Of a stretch of DNA of 21,961 bases, positions 1 through 8,819 are shown one piece after another (the stretch's first letter is position 1; each line of letters opens with the position of its first letter). The notes below the pieces were generated by a model. That model worked only from the letters and a program-made list of their open reading frames with translations, did not search any database and was not told the origin of the DNA. A program made the translations under genes and the position numbers. The DNA lies in NCBI GenBank assembly GCA_000444245.1, contig ATSW01006927.1, positions 1 to 21,961 on the forward strand, read 5' to 3'. The stretch comes from Botryllus schlosseri (lineage: Eukaryota > Chordata > Ascidiacea > Stolidobranchia > Styelidae).

Positions 1-237
1 GTCTCAGCCTGCTTTCCGTACGTAAACTACCGTAGTGGTATGCAGGACACACTAGTTCATAATATCGGCCGACAACTGAAATTCCCTGCGTGACTGCATC
101 GAGAAAGTGATGCGTGCCAGGATTATGAAGCGTAACCTCGACGCCGCAGAGAACGCCGGAGTGGAAAGTAACACTTATGTAAATGGTCTGCGGATCGAAT
201 ACCGTGACTTTCTCAGGAAAATGGTTGCTGCAAAAAG
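1..237 (+). CDS. Unidentified coding-like segment ending in a splice donor
   Basis: One frame is open from the left edge to base 90. A second frame, shifted by one base, is open from 80 to 237 and reads ...IMKRNLDAAENAGVESNTY...EYRDFLRKMVAAK. Base composition resembles the confirmed exons downstream. It ends AAAAAG before GTATTG at 238, a plausible donor in phase 2, which matches the phase of the TBK1 exon at 1200 (joined residue Arg). The sequence does not look like the C-lobe of an IKK-family kinase, which is what should precede the ubiquitin-like domain. It could be an unusual TBK1 exon, a last exon of an upstream gene (continuing past the donor gives Arg-Tyr-stop), or a misjoined piece. 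The change of frame near 80-92 may be a sequence error, or the true exon may start at an AG at 103 or 120. I do not recognise the protein. Confidence 0.35.
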
Positions 238-1199
238 GTATTGACACTTTTATCTTTCATTAGAGACCGCATCATATTTAGAGCGCAGTACCCCTGTCCA
301 AGTTTTTTAACCAAAACTAGACCTAGAATACTTACTCTTTTTCGTAGTTTGATATTGCTACTTCTATGTGTAGTTTAGTGGAAATTTACGGGGTTACTTC
401 CACTTATGCTTAAGTACCAGCAATGACTAATTTGACAGCCTCCGTATTTGCATAATCTAGGTAAGGCATAAGGAGGCTAGTATTATTTTTATTGCTATCT
501 TTCCAATACTTTGGCAAACAATGTCTACTTTAGGGGCTAGGTGTATCTAGGACTCAAGTAAAGTTTGATTCTTATTCATTTATGTATCGATATTGCAATT
601 CAAATATATTTTCTCAAACAAAGCTGACAGTTATTTGAAGTACTCAATACCACAGAATCGAGATTCCCTTTGCTATGACAGGTTGGATAAGTCCAGGGTC
701 ACTCAGTGTAACTTCGAACCTTAGAGAACAATTGTAGTCCTGTTGTTGCCCAAAGTCATATGTGGTTGATGTCATTGTTCACGGAAGTACAAAGGGCTGT
801 AAATCGCATTAATAAGTTAACTCAACTTCCTTATCGTTTTATACACGGTTCACAACTGGAGTACTTGGTGTTTGCTGTAATATGACACAATAATGACGAC
901 ACACAACTCGAGAGTCGAATTAGTCGAGTGTTGGATTTTTACCATCCTCAGTCCCCTTATGAAATAATGTGGATGTTTCTATCCAATGGTGACTGCGTAG
1001 CTTGATAGACCAACAAATATATTTTAAAGATTTACATACAGTTGATGGAACGATGCTCTAGCATAGGCTCGATTCTACACTCAAATATGGAGTGATGCCT
1101 TGAAAATTCGTCAGCGGGAACCGTTGGATCAAACGATATTTTCTAGCATAGAAAGACATCCCCTTCCCGTTTCAAATTGAATAATCTCGTTCCTCGCAG
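238..1199. other. Intron or intergenic gap before the first TBK1 exon
   Basis: AT-rich, with no sustained open frame and no repeat structure that I can see. It ends in the acceptor TTCCTCGCAG at 1190-1199. If the 1-237 segment is spliced to TBK1, this is a 962-base intron. Confidence 0.5.
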
Positions 1200-1399
1200 G
1201 CATGCGTCTTTGCAAGAGCTCATCGCGGAACAGACCGACATCAGGTCGAGCCATCAGACGCTGTACTTTGATGGCGAGCTGCTGCAAGTCGAAGCGTTCC
1301 AGCCCGTGAAGAAATACCCGCGAACCACAAAGACGAAGCCCCTCATTCTCGTGAGCACGAACGTGGCGGATTTTCAATCGATTCATATACCACACACCT
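1200..1399 (+). CDS. TBK1: TBK1 exon: ubiquitin-like domain
   Basis: The acceptor is CCTCGCAG and the donor is GTGAGT. The exon enters with the last base of a codon and leaves with the first base of the next. It reads HASLQELIAEQTDIRSSHQT, then LYFDGELLQ, then KYPRTTKTKPLILVS. This matches the human stretch from FHELVYKQTK through PIFVVS. It is the beta-grasp domain that follows the kinase domain in IKK-family proteins and helps control kinase activity. Confidence 0.9.
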
Positions 1400-4300
1400 G
1401 TGAGTACTTTGCACTACTTTTTATCTGTGTTGAGTGTTAACATATGTTGGTGCGGTGTGATGATTGCATCGAAAACTGGAAGATTCCTTCTATCTTTTAT
1501 GAATTTGAATCTTTGGGGCACTGAATTTTGAACATGGTGGCGCACCTTGTTGCCTTGTTTTTGTTTGATTTGTAGTTCAGACCAATATTTTTGCCGGGAT
1601 TTTTCGATGGACGCTTATTAATAGCAAACGTTTTTATCTTTGTTATGTTCAACTGTATTTGCGCGCGGTCATGTAGTACCAACTGCCATAACAAACCATT
1701 TGAGCCGAGCTATCCTAATAGTAGTTGTGGTAACAGTTTCTACACTTGCTCGATGTTTATTCTTCCATTTTTGCGAGCATTTTTCAAGATTCCATGTTTA
1801 CATTGTGAGTTAAAGTGGGTTTTAACGTCTTGTTTGTATTTGCTATTGTACACAAGACTATTGCCACTATGGTAAAGGCAATATTCCGACTCCGTACTTC
1901 ACAATTGAAATTTTCCGCATACTACGCATGCATCGTTTCTATTGCTGTTGTGAATGCATGGTTGCATTGATCTTTGGAATTGCATTTTGCATTGTCCGCG
2001 ATCTGTTTTGACGTAAGTTGATCTTTGACGTTGATTGTGCTATGTAGCAAGTGAAGGTAGTTACACTGTTTGCTTTGCGTAAGAATTCTTCTGGTCTTGT
2101 TTCGTGTGCATATCCGCCGCATTGCCCTTTGCAAATATGCACAATCATCTACGCAATCATGCCTTGCTGACTTGTGTATCGGCATGAATGGGACAGCTAG
2201 ACGAAGTACGTAAGCGCCGTGACTCATAATACAACATTTCTCATTTCTCGGGTCCGACTGGTCGCAGTTGCTAGCTTTCTACGTACGCCGACTGTGTCAT
2301 GGGTCATTCAAACGAAGGAAATTGAAACCGTGTCGATTTCTTGGAAAGAGTCATGATTGATAAAGTTAATAATGTTGTGTTCGAAAGGGTCTCCTGACGT
2401 GCGTACAGGGAATTCCAAACTAGTCAACGAAAACTTGTGTGACGATATACGTGTGTATTGATGATACCCTTCCGTTGAATATTTCTTGTAACAATTGCCT
2501 CTGTATTTGCAATTGTAAATTTGAATAGCTGACTCATTTTGACCTGTCCCTTGGCACCCCGGAACTGCATTAACTCAGTTGTTTTTCGGATATTATGTGA
2601 AGGAGTGTATTCGTGTTAATGTGACTTTGATTTTGCGCTGTTAATTATTATTTGCACTGTGGTCTTTCCGTCCTTGGGCTTGATTCAGTAACAAGTGTAA
2701 AGTGATTGTAGTATTATTAGGCAGATCAAATCTGCCGTGGATGCATTCCGAGTTTTAATCGTCGTTTTATTGGTCTCAGCATGCTTGCTGGGATTGACTT
2801 CGTTTTTTCAAGTAATAATGTATTAGACGCTGTTTAATGCAAATACGTAATGACAGCAAGAAACTGGCTCTATGCCAGCAAGCATTCTGACACTGTCAAT
2901 AAAATGGCGATGCATCTATGACGAATTTAACTTGACGGGCCAACACAGTAACTCAATATAAGTGTACAGATCACCTTGGTCTTGACCTTGCCACGCTCCT
3001 TTTTTGAAATCTATCAAATTGTGTTTCATGTTAGGCAAACCGCCCAAGGACAAACAGCACTCCCAATCTTCGCTGGAAACTGACGCCAATTTCGTCAAAG
3101 TATGCTCGAGCACGCTGTTTGACATCAAGAAGTCTGTCGAATACCTGCTCCTCGTGCAGACTCTCGTGCGGCTCGGCATCAAGTGGTTTGTGTGAGTGTG
3201 CGAAATTATGGAAATTCTGTTAATATTTAACGGAGGTGCCAAGTTATTTCTGACGCCTGTCAAGCAAATAGCCGTAAATTTGCATTGGATTCCCACATGG
3301 GATCGTGTTAATGTACAAACCTGTGTGGCGTTGTCCACTCTTTGTAATCTTCTGTTAGCTCGCCGGTTTAATTATATGCGAGGACGTTGACTCAACCCAG
3401 TGATTCAAGGTCCCTGTCGTATATCTGTTTCCGAGCTTGGGTTCACGTAAACTGCAATATCAGACTATGAAAATCAATAGGGCGATGGGTTTATTGTTAG
3501 GTGCGGGTTATTGGACTCGGAGATATGCCTTTGAGTTTGTTTTTCTTTCCCGTTTTATCTCCATCGTGTGTTTGTGTCCTGAGGTTTTCATTTTGATTTC
3601 GCAGAAACTACCTTCATTCTTGGGTCAGCAGGACAAAGGTACTGGCGTCGGAGGTGCAAAGCAAAGTGGATTGCTTGAAAGCGTCATTGGAGATTTTCGA
3701 AGAACAGTACGTCACTTTTTCAGTTTCTGTTCTCCGGATACGTTTTGAATCGTAACCAACCGATTACCAATTGAATTTTCTATAGTATTTCAAATTGTCT
3801 TGCGGGTGGGACAGGCTGTAATAGACTCTTACGTGTCTTAGGTACAAATAAAATTACTTTGTCCGTAGTCGCATTGGGTGGTGTTACCGTCACCGCAACT
3901 GCTTGAGACAGTCGGTATTTTAATGTCGGACCTCAATACTTATTAGCCGCTCTGTTGTTCCAGCTACAACCGTGAAACCGCACTTTTGAGGCTGATTTGT
4001 AAATTGGCACCGGCGCCAACCGAGGTCAATGAACTCAAGCTGTTCTTCCCGCAGATAACCGAGAGAAACAAGCAATTGCGACAGGTGGGTGGCGCATAAC
4101 TTTCTGCTAAATTACAAGTAGGAGACTACTACGTGGTGGCGATTTCCATTTAGTAATCAGTAACTGAGGACATCCAAAAACTCCGAGTTAAACTGATGGT
4201 CATTACATTTGCTCAGTATGTTCATTGTTCACGGCCTATTTAGAAAGCTGCTGACTACGAAAAAAAGGTCATCACTAGGGCAAGTTTTTGTTGCACTAAA

Positions 4301-7230
4301 AACCTGACAAAGTTGCATTTATTTTTTTAGTTGCACAAGTTGCATTTATACAATTTTTTGAAATCATGAGGGTATGAGATACTCGAAAGGTTCCACCAGT
4401 TTAAAATTTGCATGGTGTCTGCTTGTTCCATTTCTTCTATCGCTATTCAATCGATCATGGTTACATTTTTGTTTACATAGGGTTCGCACAATTTACCAGT
4501 TTTCATGACTCAACGGAATAGTGGGTATGCCGCAATTGCCGCATACGGTACCCGAAAAAATCGCTAGGTAAACACGGCATACCCAGTATACCTGCGTCCG
4601 GCGCCTATGGTGGGCCGCATTGTCACTTGAAATCCATTAATTTAGTCTTTATTATAGTTTTATAGCATATTTTGCGCAATACTTGATAAAAGTTGCAGAA
4701 AAAAGTTGCATGAAAAATATAGACAAAAGTTGCAAAAAGTTGCAACACAAAACTCCTCCAAACAGATTAAAACACCATACTACATACATTATGAGTATTT
4801 ACAAAGCTTCCAGAACCCGTAAAAAAAAGTTGCAAAAACTTGCCTTAGCATCACTCTTGTTCAGACATAATCACGGCCTCATTTCCATTATTTGTATCGT
4901 CTGTGGGACTATTGTGACCCGCCGTGAGCACTGACACTGAGACAGAATATGGGCACCCCTAACGAATAAGGATACATCTTTTAAATAAAAACAATGGCGT
5001 AGCAATGCTGTTAATATTTATTGCTCATGGCTATAAGTCCGAGCAATAAGGAGAAAATGCGATTAAACAGTGGTGTTAACTCTCCTATAAATGTTTGCAT
5101 TTTGAAAAGAGGGGTACCTGTACTGTAGCTTCTGCTGACCACCACTGCTATCCATCCATCTCTGATGTGTCGGTGTGCTTTTCGCAGTTACGGACAGACT
5201 TCGAGAACGTCAGCGAAGTTCTGCGCAGGCTGGAGAAGGCGGTCGTGCAGGACAAGGTGCCGCTGCAGGTCTTTGTCGACGAGGGCTCGCGAGAGTCCGA
5301 CCGCCTGGTTGAGAAGATGGAGGTGATCGCCAACCGTTCGCGGGACATCTACAAGGCCTTCCGAAAGCACAAGCACATAAAAAGTTTGTGGATTTCACTC
5401 TGCTCGACTGTCTCTGAACGGTTACCAGTTAATTCTGCATATTTACTTCGGCACTTGATGATTTGAGCACTTGGCGGTCCCAAATTCTAATACTAACACA
5501 TCACAAAACTGTATCCGTTATGCAGGACTGTCAAGCCACGAAGAGCAAGTGCACCGCTTCGACAAGCAGCAGCTTTATTCCATCTGCGACACGGCCGTCA
5601 GCCTCTTCACAGAGAAGAGCGTGCCGGGCTGTAAGAAAATGCACAAGGAGTCAAACGCCTGGTTCACGTCAGTACACGCTCGCGCCATTTCCGTAATCGT
5701 GAAGTATTGTAACACGGGCATGTTTGCGACAGGAACATCAAGGAGTTCCAAACGAAACTGGCGGATGCCGAAGCCAGGCTGCTTACTCTCAAGGAAGAAT
5801 GCGACAACCACAGCGAGCAGCAATTGCAGATGCAGAGAATATATAGGAACAAGTTGAATGTAGCCGAGAGCTCGTTGGATGAATCCATGTCAAGGTGGGA
5901 CAGAGTTGAGCGTGCTTATGAGACGCAGCAAAATACACGCTCGGCGGTTGGGCTGCATTGATTCTGTTGTAGGAGAGGTCCAGATTTACTGTGTCGATCA
6001 AGTGTTACCCGTTTTTTTCTTATTTTATTGGCATGTCGTGTTTGGAAATTTGAAGATACGGCTCGACTCATAATTTTTTATGATGCACAAAGGCTATATT
6101 TTTAAACTTTCCTGGCCTGGTCATTACTCCTATTACGATGCCATAAAATGGTGTGCTCGAATACTTGGCTATGACTCTTTCATTTCGACCTATGATTGTA
6201 AGAGAATAGTGGTTGAATTAGAGTCGCGAAATAAACTCCAGTGGTATTATTCAGATTAAGCATCGCCAGCGAGACCTCTCTGCTGGAGCCCAAGCCGTCT
6301 TCGTGGCCTCTCACTCACAAATCAATGACATCGAAGAGCATCGTCGATCTCGAGTCGAGCGTGAAAGAGACCAGAACCGGTTTTGCGGAAGTCAGGACGG
6401 AAATGGACAACAACACGCGTATGCTGATGAGGTTAGGAGAACTGAACTGATAATGACGCCTTGTGAATTAATATATTTTAAAAATCAAACTGTCCAATGT
6501 CATTACATTTGAGGCGGTCATAGTGGCAGCTTTGCGACTCCAATAGAAGTTTCGCCGTAAACACTTAATAACAAGCAGAAATGGGAATTTCCAAGACATG
6601 TCAAACTATCTCATATGGAAGTAGAAGTTGAGAGGTCTGAAAAGTAGATTTGGTCGAGGAATTGCAACACGTATCTTCGCGACTTCCATAGTACGAGTAA
6701 TGATGACACCACAAGTAGCTGCCATCCTTGAAAATATATTCAGTTACCGTGATGCAGGGGCTATTGCATGCGGTTCTCAAAGGCAATTCTGCTCGTAAAA
6801 GTGGTGCAAACTTCTGACGATACTACTTTCCACTTTTACGAAGTCAAAAGTGTAAACAGTAAGTAGTTTTGACTAAACATCTGTTCGAGTGGAAGTGGAA
6901 GAAATCCAAAATCAAACACTTGAGTAAGTAGGCAAAGCTTACTTGAATACTCTGAAAAAGTAAAACCTTGCCTTTTATATCAGTGCGAAAATTGATTGTA
7001 TTGAATCGTTGAGCCAAATCGTGTCCAAGTTTTCAAAACGTTTTTTTAGGTTTTGTACTACTTCCTCAAGTGTCTGTCTCTGTATATAAAGGCGAACCAT
7101 AGCGCCTCACAGCTGTGTGCTTCGTTTCAGATTGCGCGAGCTGTTCGACGGCAACGCGGACGCAAACGGAGACCGTTACATCGGCGATGAAGCCTCGAAT
7201 TCTGGCGGCGAGACCATGGATCAGGATTGA
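1200..7230 (+). CDS. TBK1: TBK1 / IKK-epsilon-like kinase, C-terminal two-thirds, nine exons
   Basis: Non-canonical IKK-family Ser/Thr kinase. In animals it phosphorylates targets in innate immune signalling and selective-autophagy receptors, and works as a dimer in the cytoplasm. The window encodes about 451 residues: a ubiquitin-like domain (AEQTDIRSSHQ..LYFDGELL, compare human [20 protein letters not shown]), the helical scaffold/dimerization domain, and the C-terminal adaptor-binding coiled coil. The hallmark is SHEEQVHRFDKQQLY against human [15 protein letters not shown]. FDKQ is the TBK1 form; human IKK-epsilon differs there. Exons are 1200-1399, 3035-3191, 3605-3706, 3964-4084, 5188-5383, 5526-5667, 5733-5894, 6255-6431 and 7131-7230. 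All eight junctions are GT-AG and keep frame. The kinase domain must lie upstream, outside the window. The protein runs about 30 residues past the last segment that I can match to human TBK1. Function is inferred from family similarity. Confidence 0.9.
1400..3034 (+). other. TBK1 intron, 1635 bases
   Basis: No second gene is apparent. Short open frames on both strands lack family features. The only structure I see is an imperfect inverted repeat at 2776-2791 and 2875-2890. Confidence 0.75.
2776..2890. repeat. Inverted repeat, about 16-bp arms
   Basis: The arms TCAGCATGCTTGCTGG (2776-2791) and CCAGCAAGCATTCTGA (2875-2890) are reverse complements with one mismatch. They enclose 83 bases. This could be a very small MITE or a cruciform; no clear target duplication flanks it. 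Confidence 0.45.
3035..3191 (+). CDS. TBK1: TBK1 exon: end of ubiquitin-like domain and start of helical scaffold
   Basis: Between the acceptor CATGTTAG and the donor GTGAGT. It completes a Cys codon with the previous exon and leaves in phase 2. ...FDIKKSVEYLLLVQTLVRLG then IKWFV matches human [25 protein letters not shown], the first helix of the scaffold/dimerization domain. Confidence 0.9.
3192..3604 (+). other. TBK1 intron, 413 bases
   Basis: Nothing beyond splice sites: donor GTGAGTGTG and a pyrimidine-rich acceptor ending TTTCGCAG. Confidence 0.8.
3605..3706 (+). CDS. TBK1: TBK1 exon: scaffold helix
   Basis: It reads NYLHSWVSRTKVLASEVQSK then VDCLKASLEIFEE. It corresponds to human [20 protein letters not shown] through EKTVKVYEKL. 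It enters and leaves in phase 2, with donor GTACGT. Confidence 0.88.
3964..4084 (+). CDS. TBK1: TBK1 exon: scaffold helix
   Basis: It reads YNRETALLRLICKLAPAPTE then VNELKLFFPQITERNKQLRQ. The acceptor is GTTGTTCCAG and the donor is GTGGGT. The exon leaves in phase 0. Similarity to human TBK1 (the IHTKLLRLSSSQ region) is weaker, but phase and position fit. Confidence 0.85.
4310..4834 (+). repeat. Cluster of AAGTTGCA words
   Basis: AAGTTGCA begins at 4310, 4337, 4690, 4703, 4727, 4737 and 4827, with TAGTTGCA at 4328. All are on the + strand, usually inside short A tracts. Spacing is irregular, so it is not a simple tandem array. Confidence 0.6.
4522..4585. repeat. Perfect 11-bp inverted repeat
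   Basis: TGGGTATGCCG (4522-4532) pairs with CGGCATACCCA (4575-4585) around a 42-base loop. The loop also contains GCCGCATAC, so the region is locally self-complementary. It may be a remnant of a small inverted-repeat element. Confidence 0.5.
5188..5383 (+). CDS. TBK1: TBK1 exon: scaffold/dimerization helices
   Basis: It reads LRTDFENVSEVLRRLEKAVV... and ends ...SRDIYKAFRKHKHIK. It is GC-rich and its acceptor is TTTTCGCAG. The end matches human TEIYYQFKKDKAERR. The exon leaves in phase 1 before GTTTGT, and the split codon gives Arg (KHIKRLSSHEEQ). Confidence 0.88.
5526..5667 (+). CDS. TBK1: TBK1 exon: EEQxHxFDKQ hallmark
   Basis: It reads LSSHEEQVHRFDKQQLYSIC, then DTAVSLFTEKSVPGCKKMHK, then ESNAWFT. 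Human TBK1 has [20 protein letters not shown] then [20 protein letters not shown] then KSEEW. This is the clearest family match in the gene. The donor is GTCAGT. Confidence 0.95.
5733..5894 (+). CDS. TBK1: TBK1 exon: helical coiled-coil stretch
   Basis: It reads NIKEFQTKLADAEARLLTLK then EECDNHSEQQLQMQRIYRNK. This is a charged heptad-like helix, corresponding to the human LRKQLLSL...EEEVSKYQEYTNEL region. It leaves in phase 2 at AAG before GTGGGA. Confidence 0.88.
5895..6254 (+). other. TBK1 intron, 360 bases
   Basis: AT-rich, ending TATTATTCAG. I see no other element. Confidence 0.8.
6255..6431 (+). CDS. TBK1: TBK1 exon: C-terminal adaptor-binding coiled coil
   Basis: It reads SIASETSLLEPKPSSWP then KSIVDLESSVKETRTGFAEV then RTEMDNNTRMLM. 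It matches human [29 protein letters not shown] in character and position. That human segment binds adaptors of the TANK/NAP1/SINTBAD type. I chose the AG at 6253-6254, not the one at 6259-6260, because only it keeps phase. Confidence 0.88.
6432..7130 (+). other. TBK1 last intron, 699 bases
   Basis: It contains a 12-bp perfect inverted repeat at 6793-6804 and 6830-6841, and CTTGAGTAAGTA-like words near 6919 and 6941. No coding signal. Confidence 0.75.
6793..6841. repeat. Perfect 12-bp hairpin repeat
   Basis: TCGTAAAAGTGG (6793-6804) and CCACTTTTACGA (6830-6841) are exact reverse complements with a 25-base loop. Confidence 0.55.
7131..7230 (+). CDS. TBK1: TBK1 last exon with stop
   Basis: The acceptor is CTTCGTTTCAG. 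It completes Arg with the previous exon and reads LRELFDGNADANGDRYIGDE then ASNSGGETMDQD, with TGA at 7228-7230. Human TBK1 ends with a short tail soon after the equivalent ERFGSL, so a stop here is reasonable. The downstream sequence stays open in the same frame (see 7231-7446). Confidence 0.82.
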
Positions 7231-7446
7231 TCTCGGAATCCGTGCTGCCGAAATCGGATGGACTTCCTGCCAGAAAAATTCATTGGCAAACGTGCGCGGC
7301 GGTCCCTGCGTCGGATATTTGACAAGTACATTCATGGTGCAATTATCGAAGGAGTTTTAATTCTGACGCGTGGACGTGTTATATTACAGTGTACTTATTT
7401 GTATATTACCTTTGCTGGATTGCATATAAACGTTTGTCTCTGCTGA
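7231..7446 (+). other. In-frame open, coding-like stretch after the TBK1 stop
   Basis: In the TBK1 frame, 71 sense codons follow the TGA before the next stop (7444-7446). The middle part reads MDFLPEKFIGKRARRSLRRI then FDKYIHGAIIEG. It is basic and helix-like, unlike random AT-rich 3'UTR. Another frame over 7230-7277 reads ISESVLPKSDGLPAR, so a nearby base error could also alter the true C-terminus. It is either 3'UTR or an extended tail. Confidence 0.4.
7425..7430 (+). terminator. Possible polyadenylation signal TATAAA for TBK1
   Basis: A TATAAA variant lies about 195 bases after the stop and is followed by a T/G-rich stretch (CGTTTGTCTCTGCTG). No canonical AATAAA is seen in this interval. 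Confidence 0.22.
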
Positions 7447-8074
7447 TTATTTCCACTTTTTTTGCCATCTCTGTGTATCGATTTCACTTGTGACAAACCT
7501 CCTCGGCGAGTATATCGCGACGATATGATTCGTGACATGTATTTCGTGCCTGATTATTACAGAAGAAACCTATTTTTCCATTTTTCAAAACTTTTAAATT
7601 TCGTTGCCACTTGAAATGAAGATGTTGCGACATGATATTATTGTTGTGGTTGATGATTTTAGCCCTGTTTTTATCAGGATTTAGTGACAGTTAGGGGGTA
7701 TTCAGATACACTTGCTGGGATTTGTTCTGATTTCAAGGCCTTCTCTACTGTAACTTACCTTAAGCATGTTGTTGGGAGTCATAAGCATGTTGTTGGGAGT
7801 CATACTTCGTTATCGGCATAGCTGATCTCGAATTGGGTAACTGTCAACAATAATTTTGTTGGGAACGTGGAATTGTTCAAATGCTCGTGCAACTCCACAA
7901 ATTCCGTCGTATTCCAGAGTACAAGCATCGTAGTTTTGTCTCTCAAAATCCAGGCAATTATGCGCATCCGTCCTCTTCCAATTGCCATATAATCGGCACG
8001 AATTATTAGTTAACACAGCGCTGTCTATCAGCATGACCAACGACAACTTCGTCGAAAGTCATGAACAGGGTCGT
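7447..8074. other. Intergenic region downstream of TBK1
   Basis: No coding signal that I trust. It contains one exact 21-bp tandem duplication (7761-7802). Confidence 0.7.
7761..7802 (+). repeat. Perfect 21-bp tandem duplication
   Basis: The unit TAAGCATGTTGTTGGGAGTCA occurs twice back to back (7761-7781 and 7782-7802) without mismatch, which suggests a recent duplication. Confidence 0.9.
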
Positions 8075-8552
8075 AACCAAGTCACAAGGCTCTGAGTCAC
8101 AAGTCAATCTCACTTTTATAGTTTTGACTCCAGTCGAGTCATTTCAATTCACCACGGAGTCAAGTCCAAGTCAGCGAGCAGAGGGTCGAGTCCGAGTAAT
8201 GGAATTATGACTCGAGTCCAAGTCATTGTGTTGACTGCTCAGTTTCCAGTTAACATCTTGGTAAACACACTTTATATAACTCTGTTTGGTGATATCGAAT
8301 GGTTTGCATTTATAATATAACAATTTTACTCACTTTTAGCAGTTTCTGCATGGTCGCATTTTCAAGTACCAGTACCAACAGACGAAATCCCAATAGTGTG
8401 TTGGCTTCGTAATTACAATGAAATGTCGGTCTTGGCCGTCTGAGTCTCGAGTCAATAACTTGGTTCGAGTCATGCGCAATGACTGGAGTCCAAGTCGAGT
8501 CAATACACAGATTGACTCGAGTCATCAGAAAATCGTGACTCGAGTCGAGTCA
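8075..8552 (+). repeat. Dispersed GACTCGAGTC-type element, copy A
   Basis: Two flanks dense in GACTCGAGTC / CAAGTCGAGTC words (about 8090-8240 and 8440-8552) surround a unique core of about 200 bases. The core shares GGTGATATCGAA, then GCATTTATAATATA, then TCGGTCTTG in the same order with a second copy at 20640-21002. No coding capacity is seen. It behaves like a non-autonomous interspersed repeat with satellite-like ends. Confidence 0.75.
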
Positions 8553-8819
8553 CTGATTGGATACTAGCTTCACTTTTGGGATTATTTGGCCTGTCAATCC
8601 CACATACTGACTTGCGGGGGAGTTGGCGTAGTAGTGACATCCACTGTAAGCGAACATGACTAATTGACTATACTCCCAATCTTTTCATCGTATCGCAACC
8701 TTTTAGAGTTTTGAGATGATGAAATACAGGCACGAATTCAAATATGCCTACTTCGCATTGAAGTATGATTTTATTCATAGTAAGTTTCTCATGAAGTTGG
8801 GTTCTAGCTTGCTTCGGAA

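Larger units (their letters stand above)
4085..5187 (+). other. TBK1 intron, 1103 bases, with an AAGTTGCA-rich patch
   Basis: It contains an unexplained cluster of AAGTTGCA words and a perfect 11-bp inverted repeat (4522-4532 and 4575-4585). No coding signal. Confidence 0.75.

Noticed and set aside
1922-2227. 100-codon open frame on the - strand
   Set aside because: Lies in a TBK1 intron, has no recognisable domain and irregular composition; likely chance.
2916-3338. 140-codon open frame on the - strand
   Set aside because: It overlaps the TBK1 exon 3035-3191 in antisense and shows no family features.
5148-5398. Several open frames on the - strand
   Set aside because: They are antisense shadows of the GC-rich TBK1 exon at 5188-5383.
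8075-8552. Repeated CGAGTC words considered as a CRISPR array
   Set aside because: Words are degenerate, of uneven spacing and in a clearly eukaryotic gene context; there are no uniform repeats or spacers.
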